Source: DATGZX01 sp035296965 (lineage in GTDB: Bacteria > Planctomycetota > Planctomycetia > Gemmatales > Gemmataceae). From it: 64,000 nt of DNA. The stretch is taken from positions 4,182-68,181 of the forward strand of contig DATGZX010000361.1 in NCBI GenBank assembly GCA_035296965.1. The letters run 5' to 3'. Position 1 is the first letter of the stretch. Each line of letters starts with the position of its first letter. Below are positions 27,510 to 36,332 of the stretch, one piece after another. Under the pieces are notes generated by a model. It searched no databases, was not told where the DNA came from, and was given only the letters and a program-made list of their open reading frames with translations. A program made the position numbers and the translations under genes.

Positions 27510-27933
27510 GCACCAGCCCCCGGACAATGAGAAGAGACCTGCCTGCTTTGGCACGTGGGAATCGGGCGCTGAAGCACTACATGAAGTTGTACGAATCGGG
27601 AGAAGCCGGCACCCACAGCCGACGATTCGGAAGGTCGAACTCGAAAATAAGTTTGTTGCCCCAAACATGCAACACCAATTTGCAAGCTCTTTACCCACTA
27701 TTCGCGGGCCGCCCAAGCGACGGCAGAGGGTAGTGGCTCAAGTTCCACGGTAGGAGTAGAAACCAGCAGCACGAGGCGGGAGCGAAAGTCACTGACGGAA
27801 AACTGGGGTGCGTCGCTATACTACCCGAGTCCAGGGAGAGCGGCTTTTGCCCATGGCGCTCCTTTTTTTCTTTAGCCAATTGTTTTATCGGATGAGTCCC
27901 GCCGTGCTGTTAGCAAAATGCCAGGACCCTGAC
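27510..27933. other. Divergent intergenic region between the protease and the dihydrouridine synthase
   Basis: About 424 bases with no convincing gene. If the dihydrouridine synthase starts at the earliest GTG (27808) or ATG (27853), the gap is shorter. No clear promoter or repeat was seen. Confidence 0.4.
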
Positions 27934-29040
27934 ATGCCCGTGCCTGAGCCTGAGCGTGTTGCGCCGACGGCGGTGATTCGGCAGACCGCCAAACCCATTC
28001 GACTCGGTTCACTTTTGCTGCCGTCTCGTTTTCTCCTGGCGCCCCTGGCAGGTTACACAAACCTTGCGTTTCGGCTGGCCGTGCGGGAAATCGGTGGGCT
28101 TGGCCTGGCCACCACCGATCTGGTCAATGCTCGAGCTCTGCTGCAGATGAGCCGAAGGACGCGCGAGCTGATTCGAACCTGCCCGGTCGACCGTCCACTC
28201 GCCGTGCAGATTTATGGAAGCGAGCCTGCGGAGATGCGCGCCGCGGCCCAATGGCTCGAGGAATACGGCGTGTCGGCAGTAGATATCAACATGGGCTGCC
28301 CCGTGCACAAGGTCACGCGCGGCGGGGGCGGCTCGGCCATGATGTGCGATGCCCGGAAGACCATCGAACTGGTGCGCACGGTTGTCGAGGCCGTACGCCT
28401 ACCGGTCACCGTGAAAATGCGGCTTGGCTGGGACGACACCAGCTTGAGCGCTCCTTTGTTCGCAAAGGAATTTGAGCAGGTGGGTGTCGCAGGCGTCACG
28501 ATCCATGGCCGTACGAGGGCCCAGGGATTCGGCGGGCGCGTGAATCTGGAGGGCATTCGGGCTGTCGCCGAGGCTGTCGAACGGATTCCGATCATTGGCA
28601 ACGGCGATGTAAGGAGTATTGCGGATGCCGCCCAGATGTTGACCGCCACGGGCTGCTCCGCGATCGCGATCGGCCGCGGCGCCCTGTTGAACCCGTGGCT
28701 CTTCTCTCAGTTGCAAAGCCTGGAGGAGACCGGAGTTCCCGGACCGGCGGCTAGCTACGAGCAGCGGGTGAACTTCATGGAGCGGCACCTGCTTCTCCTC
28801 GTGGAAGATCGCGGCGAGCGATTCGGCTGCCTCAACTTTCGCAAGGTCGCCAACTGGTACTGCCGAGTCCTGCGGCCAGGGCGTGCGATCCAGCAGCGTC
28901 TCATCCGCCTGGAAAGCGTTCGAGAGTTTCAAGAAGTGCTCGATCAGCTTCGAGAACCCCAAATGAAGCGCTCCTGGGAAGAGAGGGCGGATACGCAACC
29001 CTCAATCCCGGTTCCCAAGGGACCCATCGAACACTGGTAA
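27934..29040 (+). CDS. tRNA-dihydrouridine synthase (DusB-like)
   Basis: About 368 residues. A TIM-barrel flavoenzyme that reduces uridine to dihydrouridine in the tRNA D-loop. Signatures seen are FLLAPLAGYTNLAFR, VQIYGSEP, the catalytic-cysteine motif VDINMGCPVHKVTRGGGG, KMRLGWDD, TIHGRTRAQGF and the FMN-phosphate loop GNGDVRS / IGRGALLNPW. Start is uncertain: ATG 27934 is preferred because homology begins soon after, but GTG 27808, ATG 27853 or ATG 27892 are in frame. A perfect palindrome follows 53 bases downstream of the stop. Confidence 0.88.
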   Translation: MPVPEPERVAPTAVIRQTAKPIRLGSLLLPSRFLLAPLAGYTNLAFRLAVREIGGLGLATTDLVNARALLQMSRRTRELIRTCPVDRPLAVQIYGSEPAEMRAAAQWLEEYGVSAVDINMGCPVHKVTRGGGGSAMMCDARKTIELVRTVVEAVRLPVTVKMRLGWDDTSLSAPLFAKEFEQVGVAGVTIHGRTRAQGFGGRVNLEGIRAVAEAVERIPIIGNGDVRSIADAAQMLTATGCSAIAIGRGALLNPWLFSQLQSLEETGVPGPAASYEQRVNFMERHLLLLVEDRGERFGCLNFRKVANWYCRVLRPGRAIQQRLIRLESVREFQEVLDQLREPQMKRSWEERADTQPSIPVPKGPIEHW

Positions 29041-29092
29041 TTGCTGGGCTTGGCAGAATCGTGGGCCATTTGTATAGTCCCCGCCCGCTGAG

Positions 29093-29158
29093 GGAGCCTG
29101 CTGAAAAAGGGGTCTGACCCCTTCCCGAAGGGGTCAGACCCCTTTTTCAGCAGGCTCC
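29093..29158. repeat. Perfect 66-base palindrome with GGAG head, REP-like
   Basis: Two 31-base arms are exact inverses around a 4-base loop (cccg). The element begins GGAG and ends CTCC. Each arm contains its own hairpin, AAGGGGTctgACCCCTT. It lies just downstream of the dihydrouridine synthase and 28 bases before the methyltransferase start, so it may also terminate transcription of the former. Confidence 0.8.
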
Positions 29159-29185
29159 GAGGGAACAGGGGACTGAGGGCCCAGG

Positions 29186-30115
29186 ATGAAAAAGAGCCGG
29201 GTGTCGTTGCCAGGAATTGTGCCTGCCTATCTCACGTCGCGCGGGCGAGCTTACCATGCTGACGCCCTGGATGTGCTTCGCCGGCTTCCTTCCGACTCGA
29301 TCGCACTTGTCCTGACCTCTCCCCCCTTTGCACTGCGCCGCAAGAAGGCGTACGGAAACGTCGCAGCTACAGAATACGTGGAGTGGTTTTGGCCATTCGC
29401 CGAGGAGATTTACCGAGTCTTGAAGCCCGATGGCAGCTTCGTGATGGAGTTGGGAGGCGCCTGGAACCCAGGGAGCGGGACGCGGTCGCTTTATCAGTAT
29501 GAATTGCTCATACGCCTGGTCCGGCTCTTCCATCTAGCCCAGGACTTTTACTGGTACAACCCATCTCGGCTGCCTACGCCTGCAGAATGGGTGACCATTC
29601 GCCGGACGCGCGTGAAGGATGCCGTCAACATTATCTGGTGGTTGTCCAAAACGGAGAATCCGCAGGCGGACAATCGTCGCGTCTTGAAGCCTTACAGCAA
29701 GTCGATGCAACGGCTACTGAAAGACGGCTACAAGGCAGCCCGCCGGCCTTCGCAACATGATATCGGGCCGCACTTTCAGCGCGATAACGGCGGCGCTATC
29801 CCGCCGAACCTGCTGACGATTCCCAACACGTGCTCCAACGACGACTATCTTCATTCGTGCCGCAAGGCAGGCTTGCCGATCCATCCCGCCCGCTTCCCAG
29901 CCGGCGTGCCCGAATTCTTCATTCGTTTCTTGACGGAATCTCGGCAGACGGTGCTGGATCCGTTTGCCGGCAGCAATGTCACGGGACAGGTCGCCGAGCT
30001 TCTCGAGCGATCGTGGATCAGCATCGAGATCAACGGCGACTACGTCGAAGGTTCGCGGCTGCGCTTTTCCCAGGCCGTCTCTAGCTCCGCGCCGGCCGAT
30101 TCCGAAGCAGCGTAA
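29186..30115 (+). CDS. Beta-class DNA methyltransferase, probably N4-cytosine
   Basis: 309 residues. The catalytic motif IV TSPPF (residues 44-48) lies in the N-terminal half and the S-adenosylmethionine motif I DPFAGSN lies near the C-terminus, the order of beta-class enzymes; the SPPF variant suggests N4-methylcytosine. The segment between them should contain the target-recognition domain. The 3' end overlaps a convergent gene of unknown function by 35 bases. It could be an orphan methylase or half of a restriction-modification system; the recognition sequence cannot be read. Confidence 0.85.
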   Translation: MKKSRVSLPGIVPAYLTSRGRAYHADALDVLRRLPSDSIALVLTSPPFALRRKKAYGNVAATEYVEWFWPFAEEIYRVLKPDGSFVMELGGAWNPGSGTRSLYQYELLIRLVRLFHLAQDFYWYNPSRLPTPAEWVTIRRTRVKDAVNIIWWLSKTENPQADNRRVLKPYSKSMQRLLKDGYKAARRPSQHDIGPHFQRDNGGAIPPNLLTIPNTCSNDDYLHSCRKAGLPIHPARFPAGVPEFFIRFLTESRQTVLDPFAGSNVTGQVAELLERSWISIEINGDYVEGSRLRFSQAVSSSAPADSEAA

Positions 30116-30755
30116 GGTGGCGGGAGAAACGGTCTTCCAGGTACTCGTGAACCGCCGTCAGCAGGATCAAATCGTCTCGCGAGATGCTCCTTCCGTTGGA
30201 TAGCTCGGCGCTGCCGGTGCCGATCATTCGTTCCACCTCTACCAAGGACGCACGGAGTCGATCGAGCTTGGCATTGAGCGCGTCGCCATTCAGTCCTTCG
30301 GGGATTCCCCAGAACCTGCAGGCATCCGCAAAAGTCAGCTCGTCCTTGAGGCCTTCCTCAAACTTCCGGACAGCGCTGCTGCTGAAAAGCCCCAAAAGGT
30401 ATTTCTCTTGATCTTTTAAGATCTTCACGGGCCCAGGCGCGGGGGGTTGTTCCCCACCCTCCAGGAGTCGAGCAACCACCTGGTGACCCTCACGGGTCAA
30501 GGCGTAGAGCTTCTGTCCCATTTTGGACAGCCAGCCGCGCCGGGCCAGGCCCCTTTCCCCCATGATGCAGCTAAGTACCTTGTTGGAATCAGGGTACTCG
30601 TCTGCAAATCCCTTCAATCCAAATGTGCGCGGAAACTTCTGCCAGGAAGCGACAATAAGCGCTTCCGCACTGAATGGCGATTGGCCCTTCTCCTCCAGGA
30701 TTTTTGCTGCCAATAAAATCTTCTCCGGTACCGTGCACTCGGCGACGATATTCAC
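30081..30755 (-). CDS. Unknown protein convergent with the DNA methyltransferase
   Basis: 224 residues. Residues 5-100 look like a winged-helix domain (PEKILLAAKILEEKGQSPF, then KLYALTREGHQVVARLL). The rest is helical, with DEKYLL-type and HEYLEDRFSRHL segments. GTG 30755 is chosen because GGGGGAG lies 5 bases upstream, although the open frame extends to 30914. The 35-base tail-to-tail overlap with the methyltransferase suggests linkage. It could be a regulator, restriction partner or unrelated; no nuclease motif was recognised. Confidence 0.65.
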   Translation of the reverse strand: MNIVAECTVPEKILLAAKILEEKGQSPFSAEALIVASWQKFPRTFGLKGFADEYPDSNKVLSCIMGERGLARRGWLSKMGQKLYALTREGHQVVARLLEGGEQPPAPGPVKILKDQEKYLLGLFSSSAVRKFEEGLKDELTFADACRFWGIPEGLNGDALNAKLDRLRASLVEVERMIGTGSAELSNGRSISRDDLILLTAVHEYLEDRFSRHLTLLRNRPARS

Positions 30756-30759
30756 GCTT

Positions 30760-30766
30760 CTCCCCC
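30760..30766 (-). promoter_or_regulatory. Strong Shine-Dalgarno deciding a GTG start
   Basis: Read on the minus strand, GGGGGAG stands 4 bases before GTG 30755. This supports the shorter gene model over an upstream start with no ribosome-binding site. Confidence 0.65.
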
Positions 30767-30921
30767 ATGAGCTGCCGATGACAGTGGATAGTGCCTTTCC
30801 CCAGCAGCGATTGTCGCGCCCAGCAGATTCCCCGGTCAAATGCAATAAGAGCGCGCCAGCTGCAAAAATGGCTTGGACGCCGTTCCAGCCGTTACGACCA
30901 TCGTGCACGGTCATACAAATG

Positions 30922-32001
30922 TTAGGCGTCCGTGTCTAGGGCCTGGATCTTCATGACCTCGCGCAGTAACACCGTGGCATAACTTCCCGCGGGTAAACTG
31001 AAACTCAGGCGGATGCCTTCAGTTTCCGCAAGCGCATGCAGGCCGTCCAGATAGATCAGGTTGTGGCGGCGTGTACCCTGCAGGAGTTTGCCGAATCGAC
31101 AAAAATTCGCGGGTGTCAAATATCCGTCGGCCAAAACTGCTGCTTCGCGCGCAGCTGCGATTCCCGCAGCTGCAAAAGTTTTCCGGCCGAAGATCGGTCC
31201 AGCGTGTACGGTCTCGCGGGCCTCGAAACGGCGTTGTTCGACCTCCAGATCCTGGGCCAGGAACATGCCGCCGAAGGGCCACTTGGCCATTACGTCGCCC
31301 TCGAGCACTTGCCGCAGGAGGCCGTCCGCTAAACGGCAGGCGAGGGAATGGTTGAACAGGGCGGACTGCGCGGCAGAGAGCGCAAGCTTCCGCAGGAAAG
31401 GATTGCGCGGCACACGCGGCTGGCTGCCGTCTGGCCCGGTTTGCTTTCCCCCGCGGAGCAATTCCAATCCCAGAAGGACTGTCTCCCCCTCCCGACCAAA
31501 ACGCTGCGGGCCGTAGAAATTGGGCAACCCCAGCGCTTGCAGTTGCGCCAGCAACGGCGGCAGCAACTCCAGCGCTTCGGGAACCGGTTCGCGGATGAGG
31601 ATTCGGAACTTATTGCCGTGCAGATGGCCCGGTTTGAGCTTGTTGCCGTGCCTGCTCACGCGCAGGAGGCGGATGCCGTCGCCTTCGATCTGATCGAGCC
31701 TTTCCGCGCACGACTCCGGCACGGAAACCATCTGTCGAGTGACAGCCTGCCGATCCTTCAGGCCCGCAGTGCCGATCTCCTGCACGGGGATGTCAAGTCG
31801 TCGGGCTATTTGCCGGGTGAAGAACTCAGCCCCGACACCGCGCTTCTCCATCCAAAGGTACAAGTAGGGGCCAGTGCCGCACGGCTCGTAAGCGGGGATC
31901 TCTTCGACTTCGAAATCTTCGGGAACTTGTTTGATGATCCCGCCAATGCCGGGTAGATTACCAGTCAGCAGCGGGGGAGGAATAAGCGGATCAAAAAGCA
32001 T
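30922..32001 (-). CDS. truD: tRNA pseudouridine(13) synthase TruD
   Basis: 359 residues. TruD isomerises uridine 13 in tRNA-Glu and related tRNAs. The catalytic residue is Asp83 in AGLKDRQAV, and NFYGPQRFG is the family hallmark. The remaining TRUD-domain sequence is intact. It is divergent from the aldehyde dehydrogenase, 68 bases away, so the two promoters sit back to back. Confidence 0.94.
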   Translation of the reverse strand: MLFDPLIPPPLLTGNLPGIGGIIKQVPEDFEVEEIPAYEPCGTGPYLYLWMEKRGVGAEFFTRQIARRLDIPVQEIGTAGLKDRQAVTRQMVSVPESCAERLDQIEGDGIRLLRVSRHGNKLKPGHLHGNKFRILIREPVPEALELLPPLLAQLQALGLPNFYGPQRFGREGETVLLGLELLRGGKQTGPDGSQPRVPRNPFLRKLALSAAQSALFNHSLACRLADGLLRQVLEGDVMAKWPFGGMFLAQDLEVEQRRFEARETVHAGPIFGRKTFAAAGIAAAREAAVLADGYLTPANFCRFGKLLQGTRRHNLIYLDGLHALAETEGIRLSFSLPAGSYATVLLREVMKIQALDTDA

Positions 32002-32069
32002 CGATCGACTCCGGTTGTGCGTGCGCCAGGAACGCAGATCTCGACGGCAGTTTTATTAGGATACCGATC

Positions 32070-33539
32070 ATGAGCATGACAAGCATCGCGGAGAAGCCCT
32101 TGGCCGACGTGCTGCGGCGTGCCCGCCGCGCCCAGGAAGCTTGGGCGCAGCTACCTGTGCGCCAGCGGCTGCGACTGGTACGAAGCTTCCGCCATCTGCT
32201 GGTCGAGGAATCGACGGCACTCTGCGAGGCCGTTGCCCGCGACCTCAACAAACCTGCCGATGAAGTCATCGCCGGTGAAATCCTACCGCTGGCCGCCGCC
32301 TGCCGATTCCTAGAACGCGAAGCGAACGGATTGCTGAGGCCGCGCCGGACTTCGGCCTGGCAGCGACCGATTTGGCTTTGGGGGCAAGCCGACACGATAC
32401 ATCGCAGGCCGCGCGGCGTGGTTGGCATCATCGGAACCTGGAATTATCCGATTCTGCTCAATGGGGTGCAAATCGTCCAGGCGCTCACGGCAGGAAATGC
32501 CATTGTTTGGAAACCTTCGGAGTTGGGGCCTTCGAGCGCCAAGGTGATCGTTGACCTGTTGCTGCGTGCAGGTTGCCCGCAGGACTTGGTGCAATCCTTG
32601 CCCGCAACGCGCGAAGCTGGACAGGATTTGGCAAACGCCGATGTGGATCACATCGTCTTCACAGGGTCCTCGACCACCGGCCGGAAGTTGGCGGAGACGC
32701 TTGGCAGACGCCTGGTTAGCTCCACTCTCGAATTGTCGGGCTGCGACGCGCTCTTCGTTCTTGATGACGCCAACATCGATCTGGCGGCCCGTGCAGCCTG
32801 GTTCGGCTCAACCGTGAATTGCGGGCAAACTTGCATTGCCGCCCGCAGAGCCATCGTGCACCGAAGCGTTTACCAGTCATTTATCGACGCGCTCAAGTCT
32901 GTAAGCGCCGCCGCGCTGCCGATGCATCTGGCACTAGAATCTCAGGCAACCCAGGCGACCCGGCTCATTCACGATGCCCAGGCGCAAGGAGCCACCGTGC
33001 TGGATACGAGCCGGCCGACCGAGAAAAACGGTGAAGGCACTTCGACGTGCTGGCCCACCATCGTGCTCGATGCCAAGCCGGAGATGTCGTTTTGCCAGGA
33101 AGCCTCGTTTGCCCCCATCCTTTCCGTAATGCCTTTCGATACCGTTGAAGAAGCGGTCCAGATGGATGCGCTCTGCCCGTATGCTCTGGGCGCATCGGTC
33201 TTCACGGGATCGGCGGAGCGGGGATTGAGCATAGCATCACACTTACGGGCAGGGATGGTCACGGTCAACGATGTTGTGGTCCCCACGGCTCACCCTGCGA
33301 CGCCCTTCGGCGGGCGTGGCGAAAGTGGCTGGGGAGTCACCCAGGGGCCGGAGGGATTGCTGGAAATGACCGTGCCGCAAGTCGTGAGCGTTCGCGGCGG
33401 CAGCTTCCGCCCGCACTACGGAGCCTCCGTGGGTAAGCCGCCCATGTCCGCGGAAAGGTTCCGAGGGCTCCTCCAATGGAGCCATGCTGCGACCTTTGGC
33501 AAGCGGATGCGTGGCCTGTTTCGCATGGTGCGCGGATAG
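32070..33539 (+). CDS. Aldehyde dehydrogenase
   Basis: 489 residues, full ALDH family length. NAD(P)-binding TWNYPILL and VWKPSE, catalytic Glu221 in LELSGCD and nucleophilic Cys255 in NCGQTCIAAR are present. The sequence resembles the fatty-aldehyde/ALDH3-like branch by length and the short N-terminus, but the aldehyde substrate cannot be assigned. A secreted TPR protein follows 60 bases later on the same strand and may be cotranscribed. Confidence 0.9.
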   Translation: MSMTSIAEKPLADVLRRARRAQEAWAQLPVRQRLRLVRSFRHLLVEESTALCEAVARDLNKPADEVIAGEILPLAAACRFLEREANGLLRPRRTSAWQRPIWLWGQADTIHRRPRGVVGIIGTWNYPILLNGVQIVQALTAGNAIVWKPSELGPSSAKVIVDLLLRAGCPQDLVQSLPATREAGQDLANADVDHIVFTGSSTTGRKLAETLGRRLVSSTLELSGCDALFVLDDANIDLAARAAWFGSTVNCGQTCIAARRAIVHRSVYQSFIDALKSVSAAALPMHLALESQATQATRLIHDAQAQGATVLDTSRPTEKNGEGTSTCWPTIVLDAKPEMSFCQEASFAPILSVMPFDTVEEAVQMDALCPYALGASVFTGSAERGLSIASHLRAGMVTVNDVVVPTAHPATPFGGRGESGWGVTQGPEGLLEMTVPQVVSVRGGSFRPHYGASVGKPPMSAERFRGLLQWSHAATFGKRMRGLFRMVRG

Positions 33540-33599
33540 ACCATGCGGCTACGGGGCGATGTCTCAATCTTGACCACCCTCGGTATAAACAGCGGAACT

Positions 33600-34460
33600 A
33601 TGTCTATGAGAATCGCTTGGGGTTTCCTGGCTAGCGTTTCCTTAATTCTCGGCCTAGCGATTCAAACGCGCGCGGATGACACGCCGGCCGAACTCCTCAA
33701 GCAGGCCCAGCAAGCGTTGCAGAGCGGCAACTCGAACCAGGCTCTAGCATTGGCGGGCAAGGTTATCGCAGCAGACGCGCGGTGCACGCAAGCATTCGAA
33801 TTCCGCGGCAAGCTTTACGGCTCGCGGGGTCGGCACGCAGAAGCGGTGGCAGATTTCACCAAAGCGCTTGAAATAGAACCAAAGCTCGCCGAAGTCTATA
33901 ACCTGCGCGGCGCCGAGCATTTCAAGCTGGGGCACATTGCCGAATCTATCAAAGATTTCGACAAGTATCTCGAATACAAGCCGGAAGAAACTCCAGGCCA
34001 CTGGATGCGCGGCATCTCTTATTACTACGCCGGCCGCTTTGCGGAAGGGCGCAAGCAGTTCGCTGCCTACGAGAAGGTCGACGATAATGACGTGGAGAAT
34101 GCCGTCTGGCATTATCTCTGCAATGCCCGTGCAGTGGGACCTGCGAAGGCACAAGGCGAGATGTTGAAAATTGGCCGCGACCGCCGTGTGCCGATGATGG
34201 AGGTCTACGATCTTTTCAAGGGGCGCATTCGGCCCGACAAGGTCATGGCCGCCGCCACCTCCGCGAAACCGGACGAACGGAAGCAAGCACTTTTTCTAGC
34301 ACACCTGTATCTCGGCCTTTACTATGATTCCCAGGGCGACACGAAACAGGCACACGAACACATGACCCAGGCCGCTGGCGCTGCACCCGCGGGCGGCTAC
34401 ATGGGCGACGTAGCTAAAGTCCATCTCCTGCTCCAGAAAAACGCTCCCAATCAAAAGTAA
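33600..34460 (+). CDS. Secreted TPR protein
   Basis: 286 residues. A signal peptide (residues 1-24) is followed by three or four TPR units, for example LLKQAQQALQSGNSNQALALAGKVI and AFEFRGKLYGSRGRHAEAVADFTKAL, which place it in the periplasm or on the outer envelope. The C-terminal half is helical with no recognised domain. Start chosen at ATG 33600 for its signal peptide; another ATG lies two codons later. It resembles NlpI-like tetratricopeptide proteins only in fold. Partner unknown. Confidence 0.8.
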   Translation: MSMRIAWGFLASVSLILGLAIQTRADDTPAELLKQAQQALQSGNSNQALALAGKVIAADARCTQAFEFRGKLYGSRGRHAEAVADFTKALEIEPKLAEVYNLRGAEHFKLGHIAESIKDFDKYLEYKPEETPGHWMRGISYYYAGRFAEGRKQFAAYEKVDDNDVENAVWHYLCNARAVGPAKAQGEMLKIGRDRRVPMMEVYDLFKGRIRPDKVMAAATSAKPDERKQALFLAHLYLGLYYDSQGDTKQAHEHMTQAAGAAPAGGYMGDVAKVHLLLQKNAPNQK

Positions 34461-34724
34461 TCATTCAATCTGCAGGCTGAGATTCTCCCGCGTCTTCAAC
34501 CGGGAGAGGATGGTAGTTCTTCACGAATGCTGTTTCCGTTTAGCCGATCTCGCATTGCTAGTGCTCCCGGCCAGCTAATCGGGATTTAGCGGTTGCAGCG
34601 ACCAGAACTGGCGCGTGCTTGCCTCTATTCAGATGATGCCTCAGATCTCAGCTTGTTCTCATGGAGGACTGGGGTAACTATTCAATCTGTGATAACGGTT
34701 TAGACGAACGATTAGAGGTGTGCA

Positions 34725-35039
34725 ATGCCGCTGTCCGTGACCAGCGTTTCTTCCTCCATTCCTCAAACTGTTATTGGCGTTACCCTGGCCTCGGCCTCGA
34801 AGAAGACCAGCGAAACCGAAAATACTCCTCAACAAGCTGGTCAAAATGCGTCGACGGCGGACGGCGCCACAGCCAATGGCTCTCAAGGTTCCGCCAGCAG
34901 TCTGGCAGATCTCTTGGTTGCGAGCCAGACAACTCCCGATCAAGCTGCGTCCGGCAGTTCTCAGGCGATTACTGCCTATAAGTCGGAAGCGGACCGTGGT
35001 CAGACGACCGACGGCGACGAGGACGGAGACAGCCGCTAA
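34725..35039 (+). CDS. Small Ser/Ala/Thr/Gln-rich protein of unknown function
   Basis: 104 residues, low-complexity and probably disordered, with no hydrophobic segment and a charged C-terminus (TDGDEDGDSR). AGAGGTG lies 6 bases before the ATG. It ends 52 bases before the convergent methyltransferase. I recognise no family and it could be a non-coding frame, but codon usage looks normal for this genome. Confidence 0.5.
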   Translation: MPLSVTSVSSSIPQTVIGVTLASASKKTSETENTPQQAGQNASTADGATANGSQGSASSLADLLVASQTTPDQAASGSSQAITAYKSEADRGQTTDGDEDGDSR

Positions 35040-35091
35040 GCTTCGTGGCGCTCTTCTGTAAGAAACTGCAACTCTTGAAAAGGCACGACTG

Positions 35092-36189
35092 CTAATCCTT
35101 TCTCCAGACGCTCATCGAGGCTGGGTAGCCCAGAATGCGCACCCGGAATTGCCGCTCCGGCCTCCACTGCACTGCTGTCGCGGCTTCTTTGAGAGCGTGG
35201 AAATCAGCTACGAGAAACACAGCCCGGCCGCGCGGACGGAGCACGCGATTGCAGTCGCGTAAGACATCGACATAAAGCGGCCCGATGTCTTGCGGTCGGA
35301 GAAGCTGCCGGCCGAAGGGGGGATTGCAAACAATCCGATCGACGCTCTCGTCGGCCAATGGTAATGCCCTTGCATCCCACCGCGCCAGGATCGTGTGACC
35401 CAAGCGTCGCAAGTTATGGCCCGCAGCGCGCAGCGCAGCCATCTCCACATCGCCCCCCAGGACTCTTCCCAACCGGATGTCGGAACGTCGCGCCCACTCG
35501 TGCACTTCCGCGAGGATAGTGCCCGCGCCGCACATGGGGTCCAGAACAACATGTTGAGGCTTGATCTGGGCCAACTGGATCATTGCTGCGGCCGCCGTGG
35601 GGCGCAAAGAAGCCGGCAGGTGCTCCATCTTGTAAGTGCGGTGGCGCATGGTCCGGTCGGAAAGACGCAACCCGCAGACCGCGGTCGCTTCGTGGATTGT
35701 CAGCCATATCTCAACGGAGGCATTCTCTTCGACATAGCGCCAGCTGGAGGGTAGTTTACCGGCAAGTCCCTCCGCAAGGGCCTTGCGGGCGTCATGACGC
35801 CGGTAGGCATGCTCACCGCTCATTTGAGCGACAAGGCGCCACGTCGTCTTACCTTTGGGTTTGGGCCGGATGCCATGGTGAATGCGCAGGAGCTTTTCCC
35901 AATCCGCTTCGCGCGCCGTCCACTGGCGAATCCGATCCAGGTCGGCGGCTCGATAGGTCAGCTTGTCGGTTCCCCAGGCTAACAGAAACACGTCTTCGGT
36001 CGTGCGAAGCTGGAGTAGGGCAGCATCAAGCTCAGGAACCCGAAAGACCACTAGCCCCTGCCCCGACCGCTTCATCTCACCGCCGAGCGTCCTGGTAATT
36101 TCGTCCTCAGCCACACTTTCGAGGCCGGCAAACACCATCGCGTAGCACAGCGGGGCCGGCTCGGAGGCCGAACGGCGTCTGGACATCAA
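35092..36189 (-). CDS. THUMP-domain tRNA/rRNA guanine-N2 methyltransferase-like protein
   Basis: 365 residues. N-terminal residues 15-165 have the ferredoxin-like/THUMP layout. The C-terminal Rossmann-fold methyltransferase has the SAM loop DPMCGAGTILAE, an acidic residue in GGDVEMAALRAA, and the NPPFG catalytic motif typical of N2-guanine and N6-adenine methylases. It belongs to the Trm14/RlmL-like family, which methylates guanine N2 in tRNA or 23S rRNA. The exact target is not assigned. The gene stands alone on the minus strand. Confidence 0.82.
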   Translation of the reverse strand: MMSRRRSASEPAPLCYAMVFAGLESVAEDEITRTLGGEMKRSGQGLVVFRVPELDAALLQLRTTEDVFLLAWGTDKLTYRAADLDRIRQWTAREADWEKLLRIHHGIRPKPKGKTTWRLVAQMSGEHAYRRHDARKALAEGLAGKLPSSWRYVEENASVEIWLTIHEATAVCGLRLSDRTMRHRTYKMEHLPASLRPTAAAAMIQLAQIKPQHVVLDPMCGAGTILAEVHEWARRSDIRLGRVLGGDVEMAALRAAGHNLRRLGHTILARWDARALPLADESVDRIVCNPPFGRQLLRPQDIGPLYVDVLRDCNRVLRPRGRAVFLVADFHALKEAATAVQWRPERQFRVRILGYPASMSVWRKD

Positions 36190-36332
36190 GGCTCCGTCAT
36201 GTATAGACAGATGTTTAGAGTGCTGATCTTGCAGCGCGGGCTAGTCCGGTTATACTACCAAATTCATGACTTAGGCTTTTCTGTCCGCTCTGAACCCAAC
36301 GAGTTGGATGCCAGGAGACCGTAGGAGGCTGC

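Noticed and set aside
27527..27733. A 68-codon plus-strand frame in the gap before the dihydrouridine synthase
   Set aside because: No ribosome-binding site, no domain, and composition unlike neighbours; insufficient support.
30756..30914. N-terminal extension of the methyltransferase's partner
   Set aside because: The extension has no ribosome-binding site and poor amino-acid composition, while GTG 30755 has a strong one.
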